Part shown: positions 1 through 11,430 of the stretch, piece by piece
Numbering within the stretch: the stretch's first letter is position 1
Layout: each line of letters opens with the position of its first letter
Source: Sphaerolaimus hirsutus
Taxonomy: Eukaryota; Nematoda; Chromadorea; Monhysterida; Sphaerolaimidae
NCBI GenBank assembly: GCA_964036195.1
Contig: OZ038452.1
Location: forward strand, 21,091,785 to 21,155,784
DNA: 64,000 nt
Reading direction: 5' to 3'
Notes under the pieces: generated by a model
Told to the model about the DNA's origin: nothing
Seen by the model: the letters and a program-made list of their open reading frames with translations, nothing else
Databases searched by the model: none
Program-made: the position numbers and the translations under genes

Positions 1-59
1 TTATTGATGCATTTTTCACCCCAGTGTACATCACAAATGACGATTTTGTACTAGGATTT

Positions 60-187
60 GAAAAAATTTCTGGAGAAATAAACCCCCCCCCCTCGAAATC
101 CCCCCCCCCCTCGTTTAACCCCCCCCCCCCTCTCGGGACCACTATGAAACAATCACTCCCCGGGGGGTATTTAGAGGAAATACGGTA
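60..187. repeat. C-tract MITE, right end
   Basis: Runs of 8-11 C are separated by TCGAAAT and TCGTTTAA words, and the stretch ends in GAGGAAATACGGTA. The reverse complement of that end, TACCGTATTTCCTC, starts other copies (19131, 48190). The left end of this copy lies outside the window. Confidence 0.7.
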
Positions 188-1449
188 TGTATGTGTGTAA
201 AATATTTATATTTACATTATGTAAAATTAAAAGGGAATGGATCCAGGGTTCGTTAGAATTTCATTAATCACTGATTTGATTAATCAAAGTTCTGATTAAT
301 CTTTTTCGTAAACATACTCAGACAGGAAGAACATTTAAGAATAACGGTAATGAAACTAATAAAACATCGAAATTTCAAATGAATTATATACATAAATCAG
401 GTATTTAGGTGGTTGATTTGAATCTCCTGAATATATATGTATATCGGCTGCCAACTTGCGCCTGATATAAATTTATGTATGCTAGTTTTACGTTATGTAC
501 ACTGCACTGTATACCCCGGCTCTGTGTTTCCATTATAGCAATTCTATTCATATCGGATGAATCAGCTAGGGTTGGGAAGATATATAAAAAAAATCCATGC
601 TTCTCATTTTGGTTCCTGGAACATTTTGTTAAAAAGTTCAAGTTCAAGCTCCAAATTCCTTTGTGAGCTGTGGTTACCGAACACTTACACACGGAAATTT
701 TTCTAAAGGAGAGGAATTGTTTTTCCGTCAGGAGAGGAATTATTTTTCCGTCAAAATTTTGAAGCAATTCCTACCAATTCATTACACGAAATATACTTTA
801 CTAACGCGATAACATGCCATTTTTGCCGTTTTTTAGGGGGAATTATTCAGGGGGTTAATTACCTATTCATGCAAACACGGTGTTTATCATGTGTTACGTG
901 GCATGTTTTCTGCAGGTCTTTGGGTAAATATTCTCATTGTTGTTTCATTGAGCACCGCTAAAGTAATTATATTTCTTTTGAAAGACTATGGGTTTTTTCC
1001 TGGCGTTTATGACAACGAGTAGCCCGACAAACATACGCCGGCCGTCAAAATGGTGCTGTGAAGTGTGTATTTGACTAAAATAGATACCTACCGAATAAAC
1101 CCATCACACACACCAAGTTGCGATATCATTTTGTTTTTCTGATTCACAAGTTGTGCGTTATTATTTGAAATTTTTGAGTAAATAGAAGCGCTATCCTTTT
1201 TACTGAGTTACGCAAAGATTTTTTACCGATGCCGCTATAATATTTATTGCTTGACTCTGTTGCGGGAACACTGTGAATTCGATGTTTCATTCAAAAATAA
1301 TTCATATTTAAATCTTCAACTAATTGGTAATGGTTTCCCATTAAATTAATAAATATAATGCAGAATCTGGGAAACAATAGAAATCTAAATTATAAATGAA
1401 AGATTCTCTGTTGATCACACTATCTCCTCACAAACTGCTAATAAAACGC

Positions 1450-4228
1450 TCAAACAAAGTATTCCTGCGTGGTCACGCATAGATGGGGCACCGGTCTGTG
1501 TAGCTCTGGTTGTACGGTGTGCATATCGACTTGCACAGCTTGTTCTTGGTGGAGTTTGCCATTGAGCTGGATTGAGTTCTCTTCGGAAACTGGAGGCAGC
1601 CTTTCCTCGTGCAAACTGCTGAAGTCGTCGTCGAGGTTCGACAGAGGCGGGCTGGGGGCACTGCCAAACCCTGTAAAATACCCTGTAAAATATAAGATGT
1701 CATACAAAGTGTAAAAACAAGTTTACCATTTTGCAGGGCACTTTACATGACTTTCAACACTTTGCAAAACATTTTACATTTACCAGGACATTTCTTACAG
1801 GGTCCGAGAATGACACCCGGTCACTCTGCACGCGGGCTCGGATCGCTTGGCCAGGGCCAGGCGCTCGCCGCGCACGCTCCCAGCAGTAGTGCCAGTGGAT
1901 CGCGTTGAACGGTTGCTGTAACCGAAGTTGCCGCCTCCGCCGCCGCCAGGGATCGTGTTTTCGTACACGCCGGTGGACGTGCTGACGCGCAGCCGCTGCA
2001 CCATGGCCATGCTGCGCTTGCGCACTTGGTCGCACGTGCGCGCCACGATCACTCGACCGATCTGTGGTTATATATACTTTACGGTGTGAAATGTGAATGT
2101 GGCAGTGTGGAACAGACGGCCAAAGGTCTTCTAGGTATACATGGGGCAATGTAATTTTCCGACTTCTGTAGTTCATCACTGAATCTTTAAATAATTCTGC
2201 AGATGTTTTCTATTTCTTTTCATGCATGCACGCTAGCATCGGAATTTCAAAATTTTTGGGTTTGCTATCGGATATCGGTTCCAAAAATGTTCGGGTATCG
2301 TGTATCGGCTTAACATTTTTTCGTGGGTATCTCGTTCGGATTTGGGTATTATGGTCGGTTATCGGATTAGGTAATCGCCGGGATTAGAGCTCAGCGTAAA
2401 ATGACGACGTAAAATTACGTCGTAAAATAACCTAAATCAAAATAGAACAAGGTACGGGGTTTAAATTTCAGAATTAGATAGTTCTAGTAATTATGTGTTA
2501 TGTCTCAAAAAATTTGTTAAAAATAATCATTATTTACCGTAAATCCTCGAATAAGTCCCCCCCTCAAATAACTCCCCCCTCGAATAACTTCCCCCTGTAA
2601 ACTGACTGAGGAAAAAGTAACTCCCCCCTCGAATAACACCCCCCATTTTATGGGTGGGAACGAAGTCCACGTCTAAAAAACGTAAGTATGTATACACTCC
2701 TGGAAAAATGTGTTTAGCCCTTTGATTTATTTGGTTCAATGGCGAACAAAACATTAAATATGGGTGACTGAGGGGTGAAACTCATACATAGGGGGGATCT
2801 TTATGTCAACCCCCCCCCACAGTATAAATATGGCCCCCTCCTGCGTATATAGTCCCCATTTCGTTAGCTGTGAACGCAGCGCCTTCCGCGATTTTTTGTT
2901 GCTTTTTTTTACCCCCCCAAATCGGCCAGCTATCTATCTATCCCGGAGGCCCGCTCAGCTTTCTATCTATCCCGGAGGCAAAATTTTGGGCTACTATCCC
3001 CTAAACCCCCCCCCCCCAAATCGGCCAGCTATCTATCTATCTGGAGCGATTTTTCAGAAACTATACCCCAATTTTCCTCAAAATCGCTATTTTTCATACC
3101 TTTATATGGATTTTCTCCTCCAAAATCACTAGTTCATGCATCTAACTGTCTATTTTCAGCCATTTTTAGTACTATATGTCCTTATATACCTGTTTTTAGC
3201 CATTTTACACTTACTTTCAGCCATTTTTCTCCCTTTTCTCCCTTCTATGCCTATATATTGAACCCCCGCGAACCCCCCCCCCCCAGAAAATTTTTCAGCT
3301 ATCTATCCCTCCGGAGGAGCGATTTGCTATCTAGAACACCCGCAAGGGTCCAAATCTACACAACCCCTGAGAGTAGGGTGCCAACTTTCCATTTTCCATT
3401 TTCTGTTTCTACAGGCAAATTTTTTCTATTTTCTGGCAAGTGCAAATTCCGGCAAATTTTTTTCCGTTTTTTTTCTTCGTTTTTCCGGCAAGTGAAAAAA
3501 TTTTTCCGTTTCCGCTTTCCGCAGCCACAATTCTTTCCTTTTTCTGTTTCCGTTTTCCGTTTCCGCAGGCAAATTTTTTTTCCGTTTCCATTTTCTGCCA
3601 AGTGCAAAAAAATTTCCGTTTCCGTTTTTCGGCAAGTGCAAATAAGTTTATGTTTCCGTCTTCCATAAAAAAAGTTTTGGTGACACCCTAATCAAGAGGC
3701 CGCAAATTTTATTAGGAGGGCAGATTTCTGCCCTCCCTGCTGCGTGCCTGACATTCGGCAATTAGTCACTTCCGCACGCACAAATCGCATACTCACCGGT
3801 CCCTGTTTTCCTTGGTCCTCCGGCCCCACGGCGCACACGACCGTTAACAGAATGAACCCGACAACGGCGTACAGCACCAAGTAGAGGCCCCATCCCAGCT
3901 CGTCGATGTCCACCTGGGGGCAGTCCCAGACCATGTAAAGTACCCTGTAAAATGTCAAACGTCATGCAAAGTGTCAAAAGTAATGTAAAATGCCCTGCAA
4001 GATGTCAAACGTACTTTTGCCATTTTGCAGGGCATTTTTCATGACTTTCGGCACTTTGCATGACATTTAACATTTTACAGGGTATTTTACAGGGTCTGGG
4101 ATTGGCACCAGCACGGCGGTGAGCCCGGTGACGAACAGCAGCGCGAACACGCCGCCCAGAACGAACAGCCGCTTCGGGTAGACAACGGCCGCAGCGCCGC
4201 GACCGACCATTCTCAGAGAGCGGCTCAT
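1450..4228 (-). CDS. Small two-membrane-span protein, copy A (227 aa)
   Basis: Minus-strand exons are 4109-4228, 3797-3913, 1817-2061 and 1450-1651, with phases 0, 0 and 2 that join in frame to 684 bp including the TGA stop. I chose the ATG at 4228 (MSRSLRMVG); an in-frame ATG about 25 codons upstream is the alternative. Residues about 20-40 (LFVLGGVFALLFVTGL...) and 48-70 (WGLYLVLYAVVGFILLTVV) look like membrane helices. A cytoplasm-like tail follows with CDQVRKRSMAMVQRLRVS, a Gly stretch and an acidic DDDFSSLHEERLP region. I do not recognise the family. Introns 1 and 3 coincide exactly with palindromic introner-like elements. Intron 2 (2062-3796) has an ordinary GTGAGT donor and is swollen by repeats. 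Near-identical exons in copy B and clean splice phases support a real gene. Confidence 0.8.
1652..1816 (-). mobile_element. Introner-like element forming intron 3 (165 bp)
   Basis: On the coding strand the intron runs from ACCGG|GTGTCATTCTCGGAC to GGCAGTGCCCCCAG|CCCG. The two ends are imperfect inverted repeats (GTGTCATTCTCGGACCCTG against the complement of CAGGGTTTGGCAGTGCC). The interior carries the family words TGTAAAAT and CAAAGTG in both directions. Both splice sites lie at the element tips and the protein frame is kept across it. Confidence 0.8.
2395..3690. repeat. Copy-A-specific C-rich and pyrimidine repeat block in intron 2
   Basis: The block is absent from copy B. It starts near a short palindrome of GTAAAATTACGTCG words, then a TTTACCGTAAATCCTCGAATAA C-tract module (2532 onward), then C-runs with repeated CTATCTATC.CGGAGG (2925-3330). 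It ends in a TTTCCGTTTTCC minisatellite bounded by TAGGGTG (3374) and CACCCTA (3690). The ORFs seen here are low complexity and not credible as genes. Confidence 0.75.
3914..4108 (-). mobile_element. Introner-like element forming intron 1 (195 bp)
   Basis: Coding-strand boundaries are GTGCTG|GTGCCAATCCCAGACC and GGTCTGGGACTGCCCCCAG|GTGGAC. With the flanking CTG included, the two tips match at 16 of 19 positions as inverted repeats. The whole element folds as a long hairpin around AAACGTAC at its centre and carries the family word GTCATGCAAAGTG. The same intron in copy B (23375-23569) is also 195 bp. Confidence 0.88.
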
Positions 4229-4316
4229 TGTTTGAGCTCGCTCGAGATTGATGCTCGTGGGCATGCTAGCGTAGCAGTTGATTGAACTTAGTGCAAAAAT
4301 CAATTAATACTTCATT

Positions 4317-4480
4317 GGCCCTGCGCACACTAATTTCCATAAATGAGTTTTGAACGTGTTTGAGTTTTCCACAATGAGTCGTTTTTAATCTCCGTCAACT
4401 GTAGTTGACGGCCACCTCATTGTAGAAAACTCAAATGCGTTCTAAGCTGATTTTCTAAGTGAAAACTGGTGTGCGCAAGC
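4317..4480. repeat. Hairpin MITE (CACACTA type)
   Basis: Ends GGCCCTGCGCACACTA and the complementary GTGTGCGCA enclose a palindrome centred on GTCAACTGTAGTTGAC. It lies about 90 bp upstream of the gene start, so it may sit in the promoter or 5' UTR. It is also present in copy B (about 23774-23945). Confidence 0.65.
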
Positions 4481-4872
4481 ACAGTGCAGAAAACTTGACT
4501 ATCTCCGAAAAAGATGGAAAATTGAATTTAGTTTTTGGGCGCTGGTGACTCTACGCCGCTGTAATGTGCCCGAGATTGGCCGGTCGCGTCAACTGTCTCG
4601 TTGACCAGGCTAGTTGACATCCTGCGAAATTAGGAGCGCTTGTTATTGCCGTTGCGTGCGCGGCGGCGGCTGGCAAAGTTCTCTACTGTCGCAGCGCGTC
4701 GAGGGAAGCCCGCTATTCAACCACAGCGACTTGTAACCATTCGACTCTTAAGCCAAAGTGCATCATAGTTAAGCCAAAGTGCCTCGTCTCTAAAAGTAAG
4801 TTCAATCAACTCATACAGTATTGGCTATGCATGTGAACATTTACCTGTACTGCAGCTTACAAGTCAACATAT

Positions 4873-5094
4873 TGGCGCTGCACACACTAGTTTACTAACG
4901 GTAAACTGAAAATTTGGTAAACTCAGTTTTCAGCTTCTGAGCGTGCCTGAGTTTACCGGAATGAGCTATTCGTCAACTACAGTTAACGTAGATTAAAAAT
5001 TACACATTCTGGTCAACTCAGATGCGCTCATAAGCTGAAAAATGAGTTTACCAAATTCTTAGTTTAACGTTGGTAAACTAGTGTGTGCAGCGCC
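4873..5094. repeat. Hairpin MITE (GGCGCTGCACACACTAG ends)
   Basis: The left end GGCGCTGCACACACTAG is matched by the inverted CTAGTGTGTGCAGCGCC. Arms of GTAAACT and GAGTTTACC repeats surround a GTCAACTACAGTT core. A copy is present in segment B (about 24340-24560). From 5095 to 6120 I see no gene: AT-rich sequence that is nearly identical in the two segment copies. Confidence 0.7.
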
Positions 5095-6120
5095 ATTGGG
5101 TTAAATAATGACACACAATAGCTTGAATAATGACACACAATAGCTTGAATAATGACACACTTTTTAACATACAATATGGCTATGGCTTTATAGTCGATAG
5201 CTTAAATATTGGGTAGCTTAAATCTTAGTATACTCTCCAGCGCGTGAGCTCTGTGCCGCGCTGCATGCACCAAATGCATGTGAAGGTGCCGCAAACTGCG
5301 CGCGCATGCTCGTCTATTTATGCGCGGAGCTTTTATGTGGCCATTTTCAGGGAACTGGCAGGATGTTTAGCACTAAGTATCACTTCACGCCGTTAAATAT
5401 TTTATCGAATTTCCATTTTGCTTAATTAGAAGCTGTAAATTGGAATCGCGGAATTCCCACAGCAAACATATTTATCGGTGTCTTGGTAAATGGTCCAGAA
5501 TCATGATGTTGGTATTTTAATTAGGATCAGCAGAGCAGTATGCTGGGGTTAATTCCGTCAGTGGAGAAGTAAAAAGACAACTTCAATGTGAGTGATAAAT
5601 AATTTGAGAAGTGAAGAGGCAAGTAAAAAGTCAAGAGTGATGTCAATTTATATGTGGCAGGTCAGGAAACACATAGCAAGTCAATGAGGTTTTGAACTGA
5701 GATATTCAAAAATGCTTGAAAAAAATTCACTGCAAAATTTATGTATGAGGACAAATGCTGACAGAGGAGTGATACAGACGTGTTCTAGCGGAATTAACAG
5801 AACTAGTTGGGACCAGGCTGTTGGATAGTTGAGGGAAGGTATTTAAGCTGTGCCCTCAACCTCATATTTCCTGTACATACCTCTAGCCTTGAAAAAATTG
5901 CAAGCAGTTACCTATATAAATATCTGTGATGTTAATGTGACCAACGATGGGTAAGTTTTCTACGGTAATAAAAAAACACTTTCTGTGTTTTGAGTTTTTC
6001 AAAATTGAATACCTATGTTTTGGAGTTTTTTTGTGAAAAAACTTGGGTAACTCTGTTTTTATTTCTGTGTTTTTGGTGAAAACCATAGTTTTTTTCAAAA
6101 AAGCAAGGTTTTACCCAAAT

Positions 6121-6283
6121 GGCCTCACACACACTAGTTGACATCGACACCAAATGTCAACTGGTTCCGTTCCCAACTCCAAGCTTGCATTTGAACGTCG
6201 TACATTGGCTCGTCAGCAAGCTTTGAATTGGGATGGGAACCAGTTGACATTTGGTGTCGATGTCACCTAGTGTGTGTGGGGCC
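6121..6283. repeat. Hairpin MITE (GTTGACA type)
   Basis: The ends GGCCTCACACACACTAG and CTAGTGTGTGTGGGGCC are followed inward by GTTGACATCGACACCAAATG and its complement. The same family occurs at 25796-25958, is nested inside the Ig-gene introner (61067-61230), and occurs more loosely at 52768-53150 and 55671-55887. Confidence 0.8.
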
Positions 6284-6582
6284 AATACAGTGTTTCAATG
6301 CAAAAACAGTGGTCTTATCATGACACATTTGTTTATGAATGCTCAGCGACCGTGTAAAATGTGCTGAAAAATGTAAACAGTCATGTAAAATGTCAAATTA
6401 AATATTTTGAAAGTGGGCATTTGGAATTTTTACCACGCGTTACATCTGAATACAGAAGCACTTAAATGATCAAGGCTTTTTTACCTGATGAACATCGAAG
6501 ACCACGGTCGTTCCAGTTGATGAAATCGCACTAGAAAATTCTAACAAATATTTAGGGATATAATGACTCCTGCGACTCCTGG

Positions 6583-6778
6583 TATAACTCCTGCGACATT
6601 ACACCTTACAATGAAATCTACCATATCCCATCTGAATAAAAGAACAAACATAAAAAAAATTTCATCATATTTATCAAAGCAATTTGATAAATGTAATGAA
6701 ACAAATTTTATGTTTGTTATCTTATTCAGGTGGGATATGGTAGATTTCATTGTAAGGTGTAATGTCACTGGAGTATAT
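6583..6778. repeat. TA-flanked hairpin MITE
   Basis: Inverted ends ACTCCTGCGACATTACACC and the complementary GGTGTAATGTCACTGGAGT are flanked by TATA. Long arms include CTTACAATGAAATCTACC and its complement. The duplicate is at 26258-26453. The flanking TA suggests a Tc1/mariner-type target site. Positions 6780-7250 hold another diverged inverted repeat (GTTTACC and GGTAAAC words) and no gene. Confidence 0.75.
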
Positions 6779-7254
6779 TTACACCACCGACATTTGGGAA
6801 ACTCTAAAAAAAATTTTTGATCACATTTGAGTTTACCACATTAAGGAGTCTGTCAACTAAAAATCATTCCTTCTGGTAAACTCAATATGTTCAAAACAGA
6901 TTTACGAGTTTCTCAATTTTCGGTGGTGTACTAGTCGCTCGCTAGCGTTAACCGCAACGCTTAGCTAATCGCACGCAATGAAAAGTCTTTCAAAAATGAA
7001 TACGGTTACTGTTAAGACCGAGTGACTAAATCAAATAGCTCGAGGACATCATTTGCATAGTCACTTGATCTTGGCTTTGTACAGAAGGATCAAAAGTGTG
7101 TGAACATTACAGAGTCAATTCAAACTACAGTCACAAAGTTATCTTTCGAAAGTTGCCAAAATTATGCACCTAGGAAGGTAGGTACTTTTTGAAAGTACCT
7201 ATAGATCTTAAAAATCACAGTTTATAACTCAAAGATGTGTATTTTTCATTACCT

Positions 7255-7608
7255 ACCGTATATCCTGGTAATAAAACCTCAGTGGTTTTATTATTTTTAC
7301 AGCTAAATTTGAGGGGGAGGGTCAATCCAAATGTGGATTACTATTTCAGGTTTCATTAAACTCCATAATTAATTTAGTGCATTCACATGCTCAGAAGTAA
7401 ACTACTTTCAACACTGTTAGTATTCAATCCGCATAATTAATCTATTCAATTTAAATGAATCCACCTCCATCTTTACTTGTTACATTCCTTGCGTGTGCTC
7501 TTTGATGTCTGTATGTACACAGTGTTTTCATGATTCACGCACTAATATACTTTCTGAGGGGGTGTATTTCAAGGAGGAGGAGGGCATTAATTCGAGGGAC
7601 ATACGGTA
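7255..7608. repeat. C/G-tract MITE (ACCGTATATCC ... ATACGGTA)
   Basis: Starts ACCGTATATCCTGG and ends GGACATACGGTA, with G-runs near the right end. The duplicate is at 26931-27285. Positions 7609-8043 hold no convincing gene; the short ORF around 7788 is not conserved in frame in copy B. Confidence 0.6.
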
Positions 7609-8043
7609 TTTAGGTACCTAAGAAATACAATTCAGTCCAAGATAATGATGTCGAGAATTTGATCCGCGCAACTGCAAATACGAATCCAAATATCCAGTTG
7701 GCAGTTACCCATCACCGAACATTCTCATTTTGTCCATGTGACACCACAGAATCGGCAGTTCGTTAGCGTGTCCATGTCCGCGATCGTTTGATAAATTGCC
7801 TTTATTGGATGCGTGCACACGTTAATGTATGCAGCTTCTCTCGTGAGTCGGGTCCATCAAATTTACAGCTCGTTTGCTCGCTCGTAAAACGCGGCAAATG
7901 CAATTGCTGCTCAGCACCCACTGTGCATGTCGCATCCTCGCTCGTTTCACATACTGATAACAGTATTTATCAATTTTCCATCAGTGCGCATTTCTTCCCG
8001 CCACATCAGCATACTAGGTAATGGTTCTATTCTATGATACATG

Positions 8044-8466
8044 CCGTATTTCCTCGAAATACCCCCCGGGGGGTGATTGTTTCATAGTGGTCCCGAGAGG
8101 GGGGGGGGGGGTTAAACGAGGGGGGGGTATATCGAGGGGGGGGGTTATTATTTCACAAGAAAATTTTTAAAAACCAAGTACGAAATTATCGTCTGAAACG
8201 TACGCAGACGTCGAAAAATGCAACAAAACTGCCATTTATAAGGTTCTGTAGACTAATATTAGTACGTAGATGGTATAAACACTGTTCTACGTGATTCCGA
8301 CATTGTTTTAACGTGTGTTCTGCACTACGCAGAACATAAACTGCCGTATTTGTCATGTACGTTCTCTTTACACTCAATTGGGGGGGGGGTATTTCGAGGG
8401 GGGGGTGATTGTTTCATAGTGGTCTCGAGAGGGGGGGGGTCAAACGAGGGGGGGGGGGTATTTCAA
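8044..8466. repeat. C/G-tract MITE cut by the assembly gap
   Basis: GCCGTATTTCCTCGAAATAC is followed by G-runs of up to 13, then an interior with CTGCACTACGCAGAACATAA, then more G-runs running into the N stretch. The interior is the reverse complement of 19200-19345. Confidence 0.7.
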
Positions 8467-8666
8467 NNNNNNNNNNNNNNNNNNNNNNNNNNNNNNNNNN
8501 NNNNNNNNNNNNNNNNNNNNNNNNNNNNNNNNNNNNNNNNNNNNNNNNNNNNNNNNNNNNNNNNNNNNNNNNNNNNNNNNNNNNNNNNNNNNNNNNNNNN
8601 NNNNNNNNNNNNNNNNNNNNNNNNNNNNNNNNNNNNNNNNNNNNNNNNNNNNNNNNNNNNNNNNNN
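8467..8666. other. Assembly gap (200 N)
   Basis: Exactly 200 N between a G-homopolymer repeat and the GC-rich leader of an LTR element. ORFs that cross it are artefacts. The 5' LTR of the following element, if present, is hidden here. Confidence 1.
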
Positions 8667-9217
8667 CCGCGCCATCTCAGTGCATTTGGGACACATCCCT
8701 GCACTGCTGCTGCAGCGTTTGAAAGTGCCCCCTGCCCACGGCAGTCAAAGCTTCTGCCAGTGGCAGGCATTTTGGGCCACCCGCTGTTCAGCTAGGCGGC
8801 AACATTTCCGCCTGTGCCGGCCTGGTGCAACATTCCTGCACCGCCGGCCATCATTGCTGCATTGCGTTAGCGCTGGGCACCGGGCCCCGCTAGTGTTGGC
8901 AACTTCGCAACTACACCACGCCCCTCTGCAGCACAAAGCTAGTGTTGAGCATTTGGGCTCCACTAGTGCTGGCAACGCCATTGAGCTGTGTTGCCACAGT
9001 GCCCCTTGCCCACAGTGGATAAAGTTTTTACCTGTGGCTGGCATATTCGGGGCCTCTCTGTTCAATTGGGTGTTGACTTTTCCACCCGTGCCGCCGCGCC
9101 ATTGAGCCACGCGACAACTGCATACAGCATCGCGTCTACGGCTGACGAGCGGCGCCATCTCCAGCACAGCGCGATTTCCAGCGCCACACCATTGTGTGCA
9201 ATTGTGTTGCCTGAGAC

Positions 9218-11023
9218 ATGCCGTTTTCCAAGCAGGGCACTGTCTTCAAGCTGGATGTCAATGAGGAAGAGGAACAAGAATTTTTTGATGCCTCTGTAGA
9301 CATCAATGAGGATCAAAGTGACGCCCAGGCCGCTGCATTGCCGGAAGCCAGCATATCAAATGCTGCCCCCATGCAATTCGCTGGGGGGGATCAGCTGCAG
9401 CAGTTGCAGGCAAATATGACTGCCTTAGCTGAACAAGTTGCTGTGCTGAACCAGCAACATACAGCCATTTTGCAGCAGCTTTCGCTGTTACAGGGCACAC
9501 CGCAGCTGCCAGCCGGCAACAGGCAGGTAACACTTGCACACGGAAATGGCACATTGCACAAGGGAACACATTCATCGGCTGCTCCATTGTTGCAGTCGTC
9601 AACTGTGCCCGGGCCAGACCGCTTCGCCAAGGTTGTCATGCAAACAGACATGGCAAGCCCTGAATTGGAGCATCAAGTGTCACAATATGATCGGATGCCA
9701 GAAGGCCAGAATCAACGGCACAAGCAAGGCAGCAATGCTGAAAGCTCTCAATGCAAAAATACTGCAGCTGCTGATGCAAACCAGTCAGTGGGCAAAAGGC
9801 GACAGCCACGGCAGAAAAATTTCAACAAGGGATTTGATCCCTGGCTGCATAATGGGCCATGGTGCACCTATTTTTTGCATCGAGCCCCACAGCCGCACAA
9901 CCCAGCTGAGTGCTTCCTCAACCCAGCTTTGGGCGTATACAAGCCAAATCGCACTGAACGTGTCCGAAAATTGCTGGAGAAAGCTGGGAAAACTGAGCAT
10001 GACGCTCAACAAAATATGCGAGCTGAGTGTGCAAAACTCAACCTGAATATGGATGAGCACACATTCACTCTGCAGAGCAATGCCGCGTCAACTCCAAATG
10101 GCCAATCGGATGCTCAGGAGAAAACGCCTGCTGCTGCACCATCATCCAACATGAAATTTGATGATTTGGAAACTTGGTGCCCAATAAGTCGCTATGCACA
10201 TGTGGTGACAAATCCTTCGGAAGGCCCGCCAATTGTGCGACACAGCAGCAGTACCAGCCCAACTGCCAAAGTGGATTTTCTTGGCTGCGCACTCACTGGC
10301 ATCATCGATAGTGCCTGCGACAAAGGCATTGTCATCGAGGAACAACTCCTCGAGGATGTGTGGAAGCAAGCCGAGTATGATGTCACCAGGGAAAAAGCTA
10401 AATTCAGGCAGTACCCTGGCAGGCACTTCAAAACTACTCGCTTGCGCATCCCCAGCCACCATTTGGCTGTTTACAAAATGGAGTTGCTGCACACCACACC
10501 AGATGGACAGCAACATTCTGCAGAGATCCTGGCAGTGGTCAAATTGAAGCAATTCAGCACATTGTCAAAATGCCCACTTGTGTTTGGCGATGAGGCATTA
10601 TATGGCCCACTGAAAATGACGCACACTGCGATCTCAGAGCTGCTGCGACTGGAGGCCGATTATATGCCCCGCACCATTGGCAGTTCGACAATGCCGTGCA
10701 CCATTGGCAGTTCAACAGTGCCGTGCACCATTGGCAGTTCAACAATGCCGTGCACAATTGGCAGATCGACCAGCAGTAACATGCTCGAGGGCCACTTGAC
10801 CACCACGGTGTTGACACAATCACCGATGATATTACCGGCTGAACCCATCCACAAGTTGTGCCAATTGAAGGCCAGCAAAACTGCCAGGAAAAAACTGCAC
10901 AAGTCTGCAAGCACAGGCAGACCACCACCAGAGTTGCCAACAGTGCCGCAGGCCAAATCGAATGGCCTAGCAAAAGAAAATCATCGAGGCGAGTCGAGCA
11001 TGCGACGAAGGCACAAGGCCTGA
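9218..11023 (+). CDS. LTR element Gag/protease-like polyprotein (601 aa)
   Basis: This is the only long intact ORF of the element. The N-terminus is acidic (DVNEEEEQEFFD), followed by a Gln-rich stretch consistent with a coiled coil (about residues 60-95). Around residue 215, WCTYFLHRAP..HNPAEC is a zinc-knuckle-like Cys/His cluster. Around residue 355, CALTGIIDSACDKGIVIE resembles the Asp-Ser/Thr-Gly/Ala start of a retroviral-type aspartic protease, with LVFGDEAL further on as a possible second protease motif. Near residue 485 lie about four copies of PCTIGSST, encoded by a 27 bp tandem repeat (about 10667-10770). The family assignment is inferred from these motifs and from the LTR-like 3' block. 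The DSA in place of the usual DTG/DSG leaves protease activity uncertain. Confidence 0.75.
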   Translation: MPFSKQGTVFKLDVNEEEEQEFFDASVDINEDQSDAQAAALPEASISNAAPMQFAGGDQLQQLQANMTALAEQVAVLNQQHTAILQQLSLLQGTPQLPAGNRQVTLAHGNGTLHKGTHSSAAPLLQSSTVPGPDRFAKVVMQTDMASPELEHQVSQYDRMPEGQNQRHKQGSNAESSQCKNTAAADANQSVGKRRQPRQKNFNKGFDPWLHNGPWCTYFLHRAPQPHNPAECFLNPALGVYKPNRTERVRKLLEKAGKTEHDAQQNMRAECAKLNLNMDEHTFTLQSNAASTPNGQSDAQEKTPAAAPSSNMKFDDLETWCPISRYAHVVTNPSEGPPIVRHSSSTSPTAKVDFLGCALTGIIDSACDKGIVIEEQLLEDVWKQAEYDVTREKAKFRQYPGRHFKTTRLRIPSHHLAVYKMELLHTTPDGQQHSAEILAVVKLKQFSTLSKCPLVFGDEALYGPLKMTHTAISELLRLEADYMPRTIGSSTMPCTIGSSTVPCTIGSSTMPCTIGRSTSSNMLEGHLTTTVLTQSPMILPAEPIHKLCQLKASKTARKKLHKSASTGRPPPELPTVPQAKSNGLAKENHRGESSMRRRHKA

Positions 11024-11430
11024 CTCAATGCCAGTACCCAATGGAACCCTGGCTGAATGATTTGCTGCTCTGGAAGGGTGTCAATTTGCAGGCTATTTGT
11101 GAAATTGTTCTAATTTTCACTTGATTTTTTTCACTGGTGATGTTTCAGTGTTTTCCTGACATTTACTTCAGTGTAATGTTCCTGGCATTTTACTACAGTG
11201 CTCCATTTCTGACATTTGTTTCAGTAATTTTCTGACATTTGTTTCAGTACATTTTTGTGAGTTACTAAATGTTTCAGGATGTTTTTCTACACCACTTCTG
11301 AGGTTATTTTTTCCTCCAGCCAGTTCCCTCTAATGTATTGTACTGTAAGAGGGGAACTGTCGTCGTGGGAGGGGCTGTTGTGTGGACACATTTAAGTGTT
11401 TTTCCACCAATGCAGTAGATTTTCCCTAAT

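Larger units (their letters stand above)
1..8043. repeat. Segmental duplication, copy A
   Basis: This segment is nearly identical, in the same orientation, to 19631-27713. The match runs from the TTATTGATGCATTTTT start to the GCATACTAGGTAATGGTTCT end and covers one complete gene and its flanks. The copy may extend left of the window. The copies differ mainly by insertions. Copy A alone has about 1.3 kb of C-rich and pyrimidine-rich sequence inside an intron (about 2395-3690). Copy B alone has two introner-like insertions, a roughly 400 bp insertion near 21620 and a TA-type MITE at 25307-25556. From 1 to 1449 there is no gene, only a C-tract MITE end (about 60-187) and AT-rich sequence. Confidence 0.93.

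Noticed and set aside
3258..3668. 136-residue Phe/Arg-rich ORF
   Set aside because: Low-complexity TTTCCGTTTTCC repeat, absent from the duplicated copy.
8350..9105. 251-residue ORF across the N run
   Set aside because: It is open only because N translates as X. The flanks are G-homopolymer repeat and element leader.
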